DNA from: Metasolibacillus meyeri
GTDB lineage: Bacteria > Bacillota > Bacilli > Bacillales_A > Planococcaceae
Length of the DNA: 44,499 nt
NCBI RefSeq assembly: GCF_003049505.1
Contig: NZ_PYWN01000017.1
Span: 1 to 44,499 of the forward strand
Reading direction: 5' to 3'
The notes under the pieces are model-generated. The model was not told where the DNA came from and ran no database searches. It saw nothing but the letters and a program-made list of their open reading frames with translations. A program made the position numbers and the translations under genes. This document shows, one piece after another, positions 17,003-24,773 of the stretch (its first letter is position 1; each line of letters opens with the position of its first letter).

Positions 17003-17112
17003 AGCGGTATAGTTTATTATGAAGTATGACAAATCTTCAAGGTTACCTGCATGTAAATAGAAAAGATTTTATGAGTAGCCGTTGTGAGGATAAAAGATAA
17101 AAAAACTCTCTG

Positions 17113-17152
17113 AAAAGGGTTTGTACAAGCATAGCTGTGTGCAAACCCTTTT
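17113..17152. terminator. Bidirectional terminator before yfkK
   Basis: AAAAGGGTTTG (17113-17123) pairs with CAAACCCTTTT (17142-17152). The A and T ends suit both the rightward gene at 16531 and the leftward gene ending at 17171. Confidence 0.82.
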
Positions 17153-17170
17153 GTTCTGTCTATCTCGCAA

Positions 17171-17392
17171 TTACTTACGCAAAGACCCTAATTCTGCAAC
17201 AATCGCATTCATTTCGCTAGGGCTGAAGGAATCGCGTTTCATAACCATTTCGTATAAATAGCATAAATCCTCGTAGTGTTTTTCATCAAAATGCTCTGAT
17301 TTCATTGCATCGACGTTAACCATGCGTAGCTTTTCTTTAATTTGCTCTACCATATAAATCACATTTTCCTGAGAGGGTATTGTTAAATCCAT
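17171..17392 (-). CDS. yfkK: DUF1128 family protein, YfkK-like
   Basis: The 73-residue cytoplasmic protein is almost all helical. [20 protein letters not shown] and the C-terminal end [18 protein letters not shown] match B. subtilis YfkK closely (from memory). The function is unknown; the family is restricted to Bacillales. I chose the ATG at 17392, preceded by AGGTAGG at 7-9 nt; a longer frame adds 29 residues without a ribosome binding site. A YfkH-like gene lies nearby on the other strand, which recalls the yfk region of B. subtilis. Confidence 0.9.
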   Translation of the reverse strand: MDLTIPSQENVIYMVEQIKEKLRMVNVDAMKSEHFDEKHYEDLCYLYEMVMKRDSFSPSEMNAIVAELGSLRK

Positions 17393-17568
17393 TGTTAGCC
17401 TACCTTTCAAAATAAACGAATTAATTCGACCTATTATAACATATAGAATGTACAACAGCGAGTGTAGGGAAGCTTTCAAAAATAGAGAAATTTCGTTACA
17501 ATAATAGTAAGTAACGTTTTACTTTGAAGTGACTTGGGAATAATACATGAAAGAGTGGAGGAAAAGTA

Positions 17569-17889
17569 ATGAAAAGCAAATTAGTACCAGCAATTATTTT
17601 AGGCGCATTAGCAGGAGCTGCACTTAGTATGCTAGATAAACAAACGCGCCAGCATACAATGGAAACATCTAAAAAGGTGAAGGACACTTTTGCTTATTAT
17701 TCACAAAATCGTGATGAATTACAGGAGTTAATTGAAACGAAAATGGAGCAGGCACAATCATTATATGCCAATGTGACCAATAATATTGGCTCTATTATGG
17801 AGCATGTGGATGATGCCAAAACATTACCGAGCACAGTAAAAAGCTTAGTAACGGAAACAAAAGATGCCTTTTCAAAGAGTAATTCATAA
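17569..17889 (+). CDS. YtxH-like small membrane-associated protein
   Basis: The 106-residue protein has a short hydrophobic glycine/alanine-rich N-terminus, KLVPAIILGALAGAALSML, typical of YtxH-domain proteins. A long, charged amphipathic helix with coiled-coil character follows (ELIETKMEQAQSLYANVTNNIG). It is probably a membrane-tethered stress or envelope protein; the biochemical role is unknown. GGAGG stands before the ATG. The YihY-family gene follows 26 nt downstream with its own strong ribosome binding site, so the two are likely cotranscribed. Confidence 0.78.
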   Translation: MKSKLVPAIILGALAGAALSMLDKQTRQHTMETSKKVKDTFAYYSQNRDELQELIETKMEQAQSLYANVTNNIGSIMEHVDDAKTLPSTVKSLVTETKDAFSKSNS

Positions 17890-17915
17890 AACAGCAAAGA
17901 AGGAGGGATTGCTTG

Positions 17916-18854
17916 GTGAAAGAGCTTAAAAAGAATGCATCAAGCATGCTAGCCTTCTGGAAATCCTTTGTTGCACCTGCAGAGGCTGATATTGATGTCA
18001 CAACAACAAAAGGCTTTTTTCAAGATATATTTGTACGTGTGAAGCGTGCGGATATATCAGGTATGGGTGCACAGCTAGCCTATTTTTTTCTGCTATCCTT
18101 TTTTCCATTACTTATATTTTTAGTAACATTGCTGCCGTATTTAAACTTACAGCGCCATCAAGTGTTTGAGTTTATGGCAGATATTATGCCAGAGGAAGTA
18201 TATGTATTGACTGAAAATATTGTAGGCGAGATTTTAACGACTTCAAATAGCGGACTATTATCACTTGGTATTATCGGGACGATTTGGTCTGCTTCACGGG
18301 GGATTGACGCATTAATTAAAGGCTTGAATCGCGCGTATGATGTAGAGGGAAGGTCGGGTGTAGTAAATCGCTTATGGGCGCTTCTTTTTACATTAGCTTT
18401 TATTGCTCTTATATTAATCGCATTAGTCTTTCCTGTTTTCGGTAAGCAAATTGGTAGCTTCGTATTTTCTTATATTGGCATAGAAAGTTCATTTGAATCA
18501 ATGTGGACATTGCTACGATGGCTTATGCCAAACGTGATTATTTTTGCCGTCTTAACATTAATGTATTGGGTTATACCAAATACGGAACCAAGATTAACAT
18601 TGATTAGCATTATTCCAGGTGCCATTTTAGCAACGGCAGGTTGGCTCGCATTATCGTACGGCTTCTCATTTTATGTAGGGAATTTCAGCAATTTTGGTGC
18701 GACATATGGTAGTATTGCTGGGGTTATTGTGCTCATGTTATGGCTTTATTTAACAGGCATGATTTTAATTTTAGGCGGTCTATTAAATGCCGCTTTGCAA
18801 AATCGTCATCTTGCTAAAAAAGCAAAGCAGGATCAAAAAATATTCCTAGTTTAA
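17916..18854 (+). CDS. YihY/BrkB family integral membrane protein (YfkH-like)
   Basis: The 312-residue protein has about six membrane helices and the family signatures GAQLAYFFLLSFFPLLIFL near residue 50, IWSASRGIDALIKGLNRAYD near 130, and FGATYGSIAGVIVLMLWLY near 265. The family was once named ribonuclease BN by mistake; it is an envelope protein of unclear role, in some species linked to lipid or solute export. GTG at 17916 is 8 nt after AAGGAGGG (17900-17907); TTG at 17913 is closer than usual. A terminator directly follows. Confidence 0.9.
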   Translation: MKELKKNASSMLAFWKSFVAPAEADIDVTTTKGFFQDIFVRVKRADISGMGAQLAYFFLLSFFPLLIFLVTLLPYLNLQRHQVFEFMADIMPEEVYVLTENIVGEILTTSNSGLLSLGIIGTIWSASRGIDALIKGLNRAYDVEGRSGVVNRLWALLFTLAFIALILIALVFPVFGKQIGSFVFSYIGIESSFESMWTLLRWLMPNVIIFAVLTLMYWVIPNTEPRLTLISIIPGAILATAGWLALSYGFSFYVGNFSNFGATYGSIAGVIVLMLWLYLTGMILILGGLLNAALQNRHLAKKAKQDQKIFLV

Positions 18855-18857
18855 TCA

Positions 18858-18889
18858 AAAAGGCTGTCAGGATTTTCTGACAGCCTTTT
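18858..18889. terminator. Bidirectional terminator, YihY gene / metal ATPase
   Basis: AAAAGGCTGTCAG (18858-18870) pairs perfectly with CTGACAGCCTTTT (18877-18889) around a 6-nt loop, between two convergent genes. Confidence 0.9.
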
Positions 18890-18892
18890 AAT

Positions 18893-20791
18893 CTATACAT
18901 TTTTCAACATTCTTAGGCCATTTAAAATGACTAAAATTGTACTTCCTTCATGACCGAGAACCCCGAGAGGTAGGTCGATTACTTGGAAAAAGTTCGAGGC
19001 AATTAACAAAACGATAACGCTTAATGAAAATATAATGTTTTGCTTGACGATACGCTGCATTTTGCGCGATAGCTTAACAGCATAGGCAATTTTTGATAAA
19101 TCATTTTTCATTAATACAACATCAGCTGTTTCAAGGGCAACATCTGTACCACCGCCCATTGCAATACCTACTGTTGCGGTAGCAAGTGCTGGTGCGTCAT
19201 TAATCCCGTCACCAACCATGCCGACTGCTTTATATTTTGTGAGATAATCTTTAATATAATTTACTTTTACCTCTGGCAAACACTCCGCAATATAAGCATT
19301 AACACCAGATTGGGCAGCGATCGCTTTCGCCGTTTTTTCATTATCTCCTGTTAGCATCATTACGTCGATACCTAGCTCCTGTAGTAAGGCCACTGCTTTT
19401 TTTGCCTCCTCACGAACAGTATCCTGCATTGCAACAAGTGCTACAATTCCTTCGTGATCCTTTAAGAAGATAACCGTTTTTCCTTGTGAAGCAAGTTTTT
19501 CGGCCGCGTGATTAGCAAAGCTTTGTGACTCGCTATAGCCGACAAATTCGGGTTTACCGACTAAGTATTGTTTATTATTAATCATTGCTTTTATACCAAA
19601 GCCAGGTACATCTTCAATAGTAGCCTCTATTTTTTCTACTTGTTGCTCATTAGCAAAGGCAGTAATTGCGTGTGCGAGTGGATGATTGGCGTGTGCTTCA
19701 ATAGCAGCCAAAATGGTTAATGTATGCATGCGCTTTTCCTCATCACGTACGATGAAATCTGTCACAATAGGTGTGCCTTGCGTTAATGTTCCTGTTTTAT
19801 CAACTGCCAAAGCGCGCAATGCACTCAAATGCTCTAAATGTAAACCACCTTTGAATAAAATTCCATTTCTTGCTCCATTCGAAATAGCAGCTAGTGTTGC
19901 AGGCATAATGGCAGCAACTAAGGCACACGGTGAGGCAACAACGAGTAGCACCATTGCGCGGTAAAACGTTGTCGTCCAATCCCAGCCTAATAAAAAGTGG
20001 GGGAGAAACATCATGAATGCGACTGCTGTTAATACGCCTTTTACATAGACACCTTCAAAGCGCTCGATAAATTGCTGAGAAGGAGATTTTTCACTTTGTG
20101 CAGATTGAACAAGTGTAATAATTTTTTGAAATAAAGTTTCTGAACTTGTTTTAGCTACTTTAATTGTTAAGACACCATTTAAATTCATTGTTCCAGCAAA
20201 AACGGCACTCTCCATATTTTTCGTTACTGGCATAGACTCTCCAGTAATCGCTGCCTCATCAACAGCAGATACGCCTTTAAAAACAGTTCCATCCGCTGGA
20301 ATGCGTTCACCTGGCTTTACTAAAATATAATCGCCAACTTTTAAAGAGGCAACGGGAACATGAATTGGTTCAAGGCCATCACGTATTAGCCATGCTTCCT
20401 CAGGCTGTAATGCCATAAGTGAGGATATTTCTTTATGACTTTTATTCATTGCATATGTTTCTAAAGCACCACTTACCGCAAAAATAAAAATTAAGATAGC
20501 ACCTTCTGTCCAATAACCAATAATCGCAGAACCGATAGCAGCTAAAATCATTAAAATTTCCACATTCAATGCTTTATTTTCGATTGTATCCTCAATACCT
20601 TCCTTTGCTTTTGCATAACCACCAATAGCAAAGGCACTTAAGTAAGCGATAATGGCAGCCGTTAATTGACCGTTCTGATCCATGCGCCAAGCAAGAATGA
20701 TAATTAAACCAGCAACAAGTGCAGCAATCAATTCCTTATGTTCATATATTTTCTCATTTAAAGATGTGTTTTCTCGATTAATCATATTCAT
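18893..20791 (-). CDS. Heavy-metal P1B-type ATPase, ZosA-like
   Basis: The 632-residue membrane pump uses ATP to move a transition metal. Motifs visible are the A-domain TGES, SPC in the metal-binding membrane helix (VVASPCALVAAIMPA), the phosphorylation site DKTGTLT near residue 332, HPLA of the N-domain, and MLTGDN and GDGINDAPALA of the P-domain. There is no N-terminal HMA or CXXC domain, unlike CadA or CopA. SPC with HEGST in the last helix fits the ZosA/CadA zinc-type group. In B. subtilis ZosA is induced by peroxide through PerR and is linked to zinc uptake. A PerR-like box lies upstream here too. ATG at 20791 has AGGAGGG 5 nt upstream. Confidence 0.9.
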   Translation of the reverse strand: MNMINRENTSLNEKIYEHKELIAALVAGLIIILAWRMDQNGQLTAAIIAYLSAFAIGGYAKAKEGIEDTIENKALNVEILMILAAIGSAIIGYWTEGAILIFIFAVSGALETYAMNKSHKEISSLMALQPEEAWLIRDGLEPIHVPVASLKVGDYILVKPGERIPADGTVFKGVSAVDEAAITGESMPVTKNMESAVFAGTMNLNGVLTIKVAKTSSETLFQKIITLVQSAQSEKSPSQQFIERFEGVYVKGVLTAVAFMMFLPHFLLGWDWTTTFYRAMVLLVVASPCALVAAIMPATLAAISNGARNGILFKGGLHLEHLSALRALAVDKTGTLTQGTPIVTDFIVRDEEKRMHTLTILAAIEAHANHPLAHAITAFANEQQVEKIEATIEDVPGFGIKAMINNKQYLVGKPEFVGYSESQSFANHAAEKLASQGKTVIFLKDHEGIVALVAMQDTVREEAKKAVALLQELGIDVMMLTGDNEKTAKAIAAQSGVNAYIAECLPEVKVNYIKDYLTKYKAVGMVGDGINDAPALATATVGIAMGGGTDVALETADVVLMKNDLSKIAYAVKLSRKMQRIVKQNIIFSLSVIVLLIASNFFQVIDLPLGVLGHEGSTILVILNGLRMLKNV

Positions 20792-20883
20792 ATGAGCCCT
20801 CCTTGATAATGAATTTCACTTTCATCTAACAAATAATTAGCTATTTGATAATGTTTTTCATTTAGGTTAGTTTTATTTCTAAA

Positions 20884-20898
20884 TTAGAATTATTATAA
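20884..20898 (-). promoter_or_regulatory. PerR-like box upstream of the metal ATPase
   Basis: TTAGAATTATTATAA differs from the 15-bp PerR consensus TTATAATNATTATAA at one position. It sits about 93 bp before the ATPase start codon, a distance compatible with an upstream or promoter-overlapping operator. Fur and Zur boxes are related sequences, but this match is best for PerR. Confidence 0.6.
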
Positions 20899-20937
20899 TT
20901 AAAGTATAAGGGGAGCTAACCAAGAATGCAATAAAAA

Positions 20938-20969
20938 AAACTTGCGAAGAGAAATTTTTTCGTAAGTTT
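20938..20969 (-). terminator. Hairpin with minus-strand U-tract
   Basis: AAACTTGCGAA and TTCGTAAGTTT pair (one G-T). On the minus strand the stem is followed by eight T residues. No minus-strand gene ends nearby other than the distant fumarase, so it may be a second-line terminator for read-through from 21308. The interval 20970-21171 holds no gene I can support. Confidence 0.5.
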
Positions 20970-21172
20970 AAGGGATATGTATTATTTTTTATTATGATTA
21001 TATTATTGCTAATTGTATTACATTGTTCTCAGTCCTTTGTTTTTATTTATGTTATTTTAATTGATTTGGCATTACTTCTTCTTGTAGCCAATGTTCACTT
21101 GTTTGAACATGTTGTGGTCGTCCAGTATGATAAATTATTAAAAAATGTTGAAGCGAGTGTTTGGGAATTTTT

Positions 21173-21261
21173 TAGTTCGAAAGTAATAATTCGCCCGCAA
21201 GATCTCCAAATTCGCCCGTTAAACAGTGAAGTTCGCCCGCAAGATACCTAAATTCGCCCGC
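21173..21261. repeat. 21-bp-period tandem array 1
   Basis: TTCGCCCG starts at 21190, 21211, 21232 and 21253, exactly 21 nt apart. The first unit is preceded by a 17-nt leader, TAGTTCGAAAGTAATAA. The units differ between the TTCGCCCG heads. The array abuts the fumarase terminator. Array 2 at 23238 shares leader and period. Confidence 0.8.
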
Positions 21262-21265
21262 AAAA

Positions 21266-21297
21266 AAAGGGCGTATCGGACTTTTCCGATACTGCCC
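21266..21297 (-). terminator. Terminator of the fumarase gene
   Basis: On the minus strand GGGCAGTATCGGA pairs with TCCGATACGCCC around a 4-nt loop, and seven T residues follow. Confidence 0.88.
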
Positions 21298-21307
21298 CCT
21301 CAAATAA

Positions 21308-22855
21308 TTAAAATACGCGTTCTGCGTGTTGTGCTAATTTATCAAGTGAAGATTTTTCAACGTCAGCGTGTAGCGAATTGCCATGTGAATCCATTGTGAC
21401 AACTGCTGTGAAGCCTTCCACATTTAAGTGCCACATTGCTTCTGGAATACCGAATTCGATTAAATCAACGCCGTCAACGCCTTTAATGCAATCTGCATAG
21501 TATTGCGCTGCACCACCGATTGCGTTTAAGTAAACGCCGCCGTGCTCTTGTAATGCTTTTAGTGTTTTTGGACCCATGCCGCCTTTACCCATAACAGCGC
21601 GAATACCGAATTTTTTCATGATATCGCCTTGGTATGGCTCCTCACGAATAGAAGTTGTCGGACCAGCCGCTTTTACTACCCAATTGTCTGCTTCGTCTTT
21701 TGCCATAACCGGACCACAGTGATAAATGATTTGCCCGTTTAAGTCAACAGGTGCTTCTACACCTTCACCGATTAGGTGGTGGTGAATTGCGTCACGACCT
21801 GTGTACATGCGACCAGTAATTTTCACTACGTCACCAACTTTAAGTGAGCGAATTTTTTCCTCTGTAATTGGTGCAACTAATTCGACTACTTGGCTGTCGC
21901 TATCAGTTGTTGCCGCTGTTTGCACTTCGTCTTTGAACGTGATTTTTTCACCTTCTTGATAATGCCAATTAATGATTTCACCTGTTGCAGGATTGATATC
22001 AATTGCCATACGACGGTATGCCCAGCAGTTATAAGCTACTGATACAAAGAATGAAGCAGGCAAGCGATCCATTACGCCGATTTTACAGCCTAACAATGTT
22101 GCCTCACCACCGAAGCCCATTGTGCCAACGCCAAATGTGTTTGATGTTTTCACGATATACTCTTCTAATTTTGCTAAGTCTTCGATTGGGTTGACATCAT
22201 CTACATGACGGAATAATTGCTCTTTTGCAAGGTCATAGCCTGCTGAGCGGTCGCCACCGATACCCACACCGATGAAGCCTGCTGAACAGCCTTGTCCTTG
22301 TGCTTGCCAAACAGAATGTAAAATACATTTGCGAATTCCATCTAAATCACGACCAGCACGACCTAAACCTTCTAATTCTGCTGGTAAAGAGTATTGAATA
22401 TTTTTATTTTCACAGCCGCCACCTTTTAGGATCAGCTTTACTGTAATATAATCATTTTCCCATTGCTCGAATTTGACAACTGGAAGACCAGCTCCGATGT
22501 TTGTACCAGAGTTTTTCCCAGTTAATGAATCTACTGAGTTTGGGCGTAATTTTGCATCAGCCGTTGCAGAAGCAATTGCTGTTTGAATCGCTTTTTTAAT
22601 TTCAAGTTGGTTGACACCTACTGGAGTGTATACTTTAAATGTTGGCAAACCAGTATCCTGACAAATCGGTGATACATTGTCTTCAGCCATTACGATATTT
22701 GTTGTAATTGTATCTAAGCTCATTGCAGCTCGCGTACCAGCGTTTTCTGCTTCTTTGGCTTTTTTAATCGCACGGCGAACATCTTTTGGTAAGTTTGTCG
22801 ATGTTTCTGTTACTAAATTGTACAGGCTTTTCTCCAAAGTTTCTAAATATGCCAT
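21308..22855 (-). CDS. fumA: Class I (iron-sulfur) fumarate hydratase
   Basis: The 515-residue cytoplasmic enzyme hydrates fumarate to malate in the TCA cycle. It is the fused two-domain type. The N-terminal catalytic half has C65 in PICQDTGLP, GGGCENKN and QGCSAGFIGVGIGGDR. The C-terminal half has RMYTGRDAIHHHL and GPTTSIREEPY. The conserved cysteines would hold a [4Fe-4S] cluster, so the enzyme should be oxygen- and peroxide-sensitive. That is of interest next to a possible PerR-regulated gene. GGGGGG lies 8 nt before the ATG, and a terminator follows the stop. The gene is a single unit. Class I enzymes also include tartrate dehydratases, but the length and C-terminal domain favour fumarase. 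Confidence 0.94.
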   Translation of the reverse strand: MAYLETLEKSLYNLVTETSTNLPKDVRRAIKKAKEAENAGTRAAMSLDTITTNIVMAEDNVSPICQDTGLPTFKVYTPVGVNQLEIKKAIQTAIASATADAKLRPNSVDSLTGKNSGTNIGAGLPVVKFEQWENDYITVKLILKGGGCENKNIQYSLPAELEGLGRAGRDLDGIRKCILHSVWQAQGQGCSAGFIGVGIGGDRSAGYDLAKEQLFRHVDDVNPIEDLAKLEEYIVKTSNTFGVGTMGFGGEATLLGCKIGVMDRLPASFFVSVAYNCWAYRRMAIDINPATGEIINWHYQEGEKITFKDEVQTAATTDSDSQVVELVAPITEEKIRSLKVGDVVKITGRMYTGRDAIHHHLIGEGVEAPVDLNGQIIYHCGPVMAKDEADNWVVKAAGPTTSIREEPYQGDIMKKFGIRAVMGKGGMGPKTLKALQEHGGVYLNAIGGAAQYYADCIKGVDGVDLIEFGIPEAMWHLNVEGFTAVVTMDSHGNSLHADVEKSSLDKLAQHAERVF

Positions 22856-22928
22856 GTTATTTTCCCCCCGAAAAATAGTAATGAATTTGAATTCCGTACT
22901 TATTATACTCCTTTCAAACCACTAAAAA

Positions 22929-22961
22929 AAGGGGAGTGTCTTAAGTGACAAATTTCCCCTT
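22929..22961 (-). terminator. Terminator of the SE1561-like gene
   Basis: On the minus strand AAGGGGA pairs with TCCCCTT, with an inner TGTC/GACA helix, and a T-run follows. Confidence 0.78.
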
Positions 22962-22973
22962 CAAATTGAATCA

Positions 22974-23165
22974 TTATTGTTCATTATCGGTGCGTTGTTG
23001 AAATTGCTCCATTTTATCTTCTAAATCATCCATCATTTGGATAAGGCGGTCGATATCGTCAAGCTCTGTCGTTTCTGGATCAATCGCATCCAACACTTCA
23101 AGAAAGATTTCTAAGCGTTCTTTTAAATATGTGACTTGCTGTTCTTTGTTTGTAATAGGTTTCAT
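22974..23165 (-). CDS. SE1561 family small protein
   Basis: The 63-residue acidic, helical cytoplasmic protein reads KEQQVTYLKERLEIFLEVLD, then IDPETTELDDIDRLIQMMDDLE. That pattern matches the SE1561 family of small Bacillales proteins of unknown function, recalled from annotation practice and not checked. The helices have heptad character, so it may dimerise or pair with a partner. It is transcribed alone: a terminator follows it, and a 21-bp repeat array lies between it and gntZ upstream. The start ATG has a weak purine-rich GGAGAA before it. Confidence 0.8.
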   Translation of the reverse strand: MKPITNKEQQVTYLKERLEIFLEVLDAIDPETTELDDIDRLIQMMDDLEDKMEQFQQRTDNEQ

Positions 23166-23237
23166 TGCATTCTCCTGTATTGTAGGTTATTACATTGTTA
23201 TTATACAGCGTTTTGACAGAAAAATCTTTTAAAATTC

Positions 23238-23359
23238 TAGTTCAAAAGTAATGATTCGATCAACGAACAGCGAAATTTGCTCATTGAAACGTGGTTTTCG
23301 CTCAACCACTAGCAAAATTCGCTCAACCATCGCCTGAATTCGCTCAACGAAATAGGGCT
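23238..23359. repeat. 21-bp-period tandem array 2
   Basis: Unit heads TTCGATCAAC, TTTGCTCATT, and then TTCGCTCAAC three times start at 23255, 23276, 23297, 23318 and 23339, exactly 21 nt apart. The same 17-nt leader as in array 1 precedes the first unit (TAGTTCAAAAGTAATGA). Read on the minus strand the array is open in one frame (seven-residue units starting VER or similar), but it lies after the gntZ stop codons and has no start. Confidence 0.8.
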
Positions 23360-23360
23360 A

Positions 23361-24770
23361 TCACCACTCCGTATGGAATGTGCCTTCCATATCATTGCGC
23401 TTGTATGTGTGTGCACCAAAATAATCACGCTGTGCTTGTAAAATGTTGGCGTTGGATGCACCTGTGCGATAGCTATCATAATATGCTAATGATGAACTCA
23501 AGCATGGCAATGCAACACCTGATTGAATGCCTTCGCAAACGATATTGCGTAAACTTTGCTGATAGCTTGCTGTTTTATCAACGAAATACGGAGCAATCAA
23601 TAAGTTCGCTAAATCTGCTTTTTCGTCATAAGCTTCACTAATGACATTTAAAAATTCTGCGCGGATAATGCAGCCGCTGCGGAAAATTAAGGCGATATCC
23701 TTTAATGGCAAGTTCCAATTATAAATTTCAGACGTCATTTTATATTGCGTAAAGCCTTGCGCATAGGCACAAATTTTACCCATATATAGTGCTTGGCGCA
23801 CATATTCAATCCACTGCTCTTTCTCTAAGTTTTGCGTGCGCTTGTTAGGGCCTGCTAAAATCGGCTGTGCTTGTACGCGCTCCTCTTTTAAAGCAGATAA
23901 ATAACGAGCAAACAATGCCTCTGTAATGATGGATGTTGGAATACCATTATCGATTGCTTGTAAGCTTGTCCATTTCCCTGTGCCTTTTTGTCCAGCTTGG
24001 TCTAAAATGACATCAACAAGCGGCAAGCCTGTCACAGCATCTTTTTTACGTAAAATTTCAGCCGTAATTTCGATTAAATAGCTTTTTAATTCGCCTGCAT
24101 TCCACGTTTCAAAAATATCGGCGATTTCTTCAACAGTTAAGCCTAAATTGCCACGTAAAAATGTATAAGCTTCAGCAATTAACTGCATATCTGCGTATTC
24201 AATGCCGTTATGCACCATTTTCACAAAATGACCCGCACCCTTTGGACCGATATATGTACAGCAAGGTTCGCCATCTGCTTTTGCTGCAATTTTTGTTAAA
24301 ATAGGGGCTACTTCATTGTAAAAATGTAAATCACCGCCAGGCATAATGGAAGGGCCTGTTAATGCACCAACTTCGCCACCTGAGACACCGATACCTAAGT
24401 AGCCGATGCCATGTGCTTTCAATTCATCATAGCGACGTGCTGTATCTTCATAATGGGAGTTCCCACCGTCCATAACAATATCGCCCTCTTGTAGCAATGG
24501 AATTAATGATTGAATCACTGAATCGATTGCTGCACCAGCCGTCACCATCAGGAAAATTTTACGTGGAGCTGCTAAAGATTGCACGAATGCTTCTAGCTCA
24601 TAATAGGGTGTAAGGATTTGTCCTTCTAACTTCGCCATTAACTTCTCTGTTAAATCACTTGTATAATTATAAACAGCCACTTGCTCACCATTGTTTGCCA
24701 TGTTTAATGCAATATTGCTGCCCATTACGCCTAAGCCGATTACACCAATTGTATTGACCATCTTTTTCAC
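23361..24770 (-). CDS. gntZ: 6-phosphogluconate dehydrogenase, decarboxylating (GntZ)
   Basis: The 469-residue cytoplasmic enzyme oxidises 6-phosphogluconate to ribulose 5-phosphate and CO2 with NAD(P)+. The N-terminal Rossmann motif is GVIGLGVMGSNIALNMANNG. The substrate and catalytic region has GVSGGEVGALTGPSIMPGG and the KMVHNGIEYADMQLIAEAY segment with the catalytic Lys and His-Asn. GQKGTGKWTSLQA follows in the helical domain, and the end is RNDMEGTFHTEW. It is the last gene of the gluconate operon, 3 nt after gntP. No hairpin terminator lies right after the stop; the 21-bp repeat array starts there instead. Confidence 0.95.
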   Translation of the reverse strand: MKKMVNTIGVIGLGVMGSNIALNMANNGEQVAVYNYTSDLTEKLMAKLEGQILTPYYELEAFVQSLAAPRKIFLMVTAGAAIDSVIQSLIPLLQEGDIVMDGGNSHYEDTARRYDELKAHGIGYLGIGVSGGEVGALTGPSIMPGGDLHFYNEVAPILTKIAAKADGEPCCTYIGPKGAGHFVKMVHNGIEYADMQLIAEAYTFLRGNLGLTVEEIADIFETWNAGELKSYLIEITAEILRKKDAVTGLPLVDVILDQAGQKGTGKWTSLQAIDNGIPTSIITEALFARYLSALKEERVQAQPILAGPNKRTQNLEKEQWIEYVRQALYMGKICAYAQGFTQYKMTSEIYNWNLPLKDIALIFRSGCIIRAEFLNVISEAYDEKADLANLLIAPYFVDKTASYQQSLRNIVCEGIQSGVALPCLSSSLAYYDSYRTGASNANILQAQRDYFGAHTYKRNDMEGTFHTEW

Positions 24771-24773
24771 TCC

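Noticed and set aside
20994-21251. Rightward 85-codon frame with hydrophobic start
   Set aside because: No ribosome binding site at usable distance. Its end runs through the 21-bp repeat array, and the composition is that of AT-rich noncoding DNA.
21173-23359. 21-bp arrays as CRISPR
   Set aside because: Only the 8-10 nt heads are conserved, the period is too short for repeat plus spacer, and there are no cas genes.
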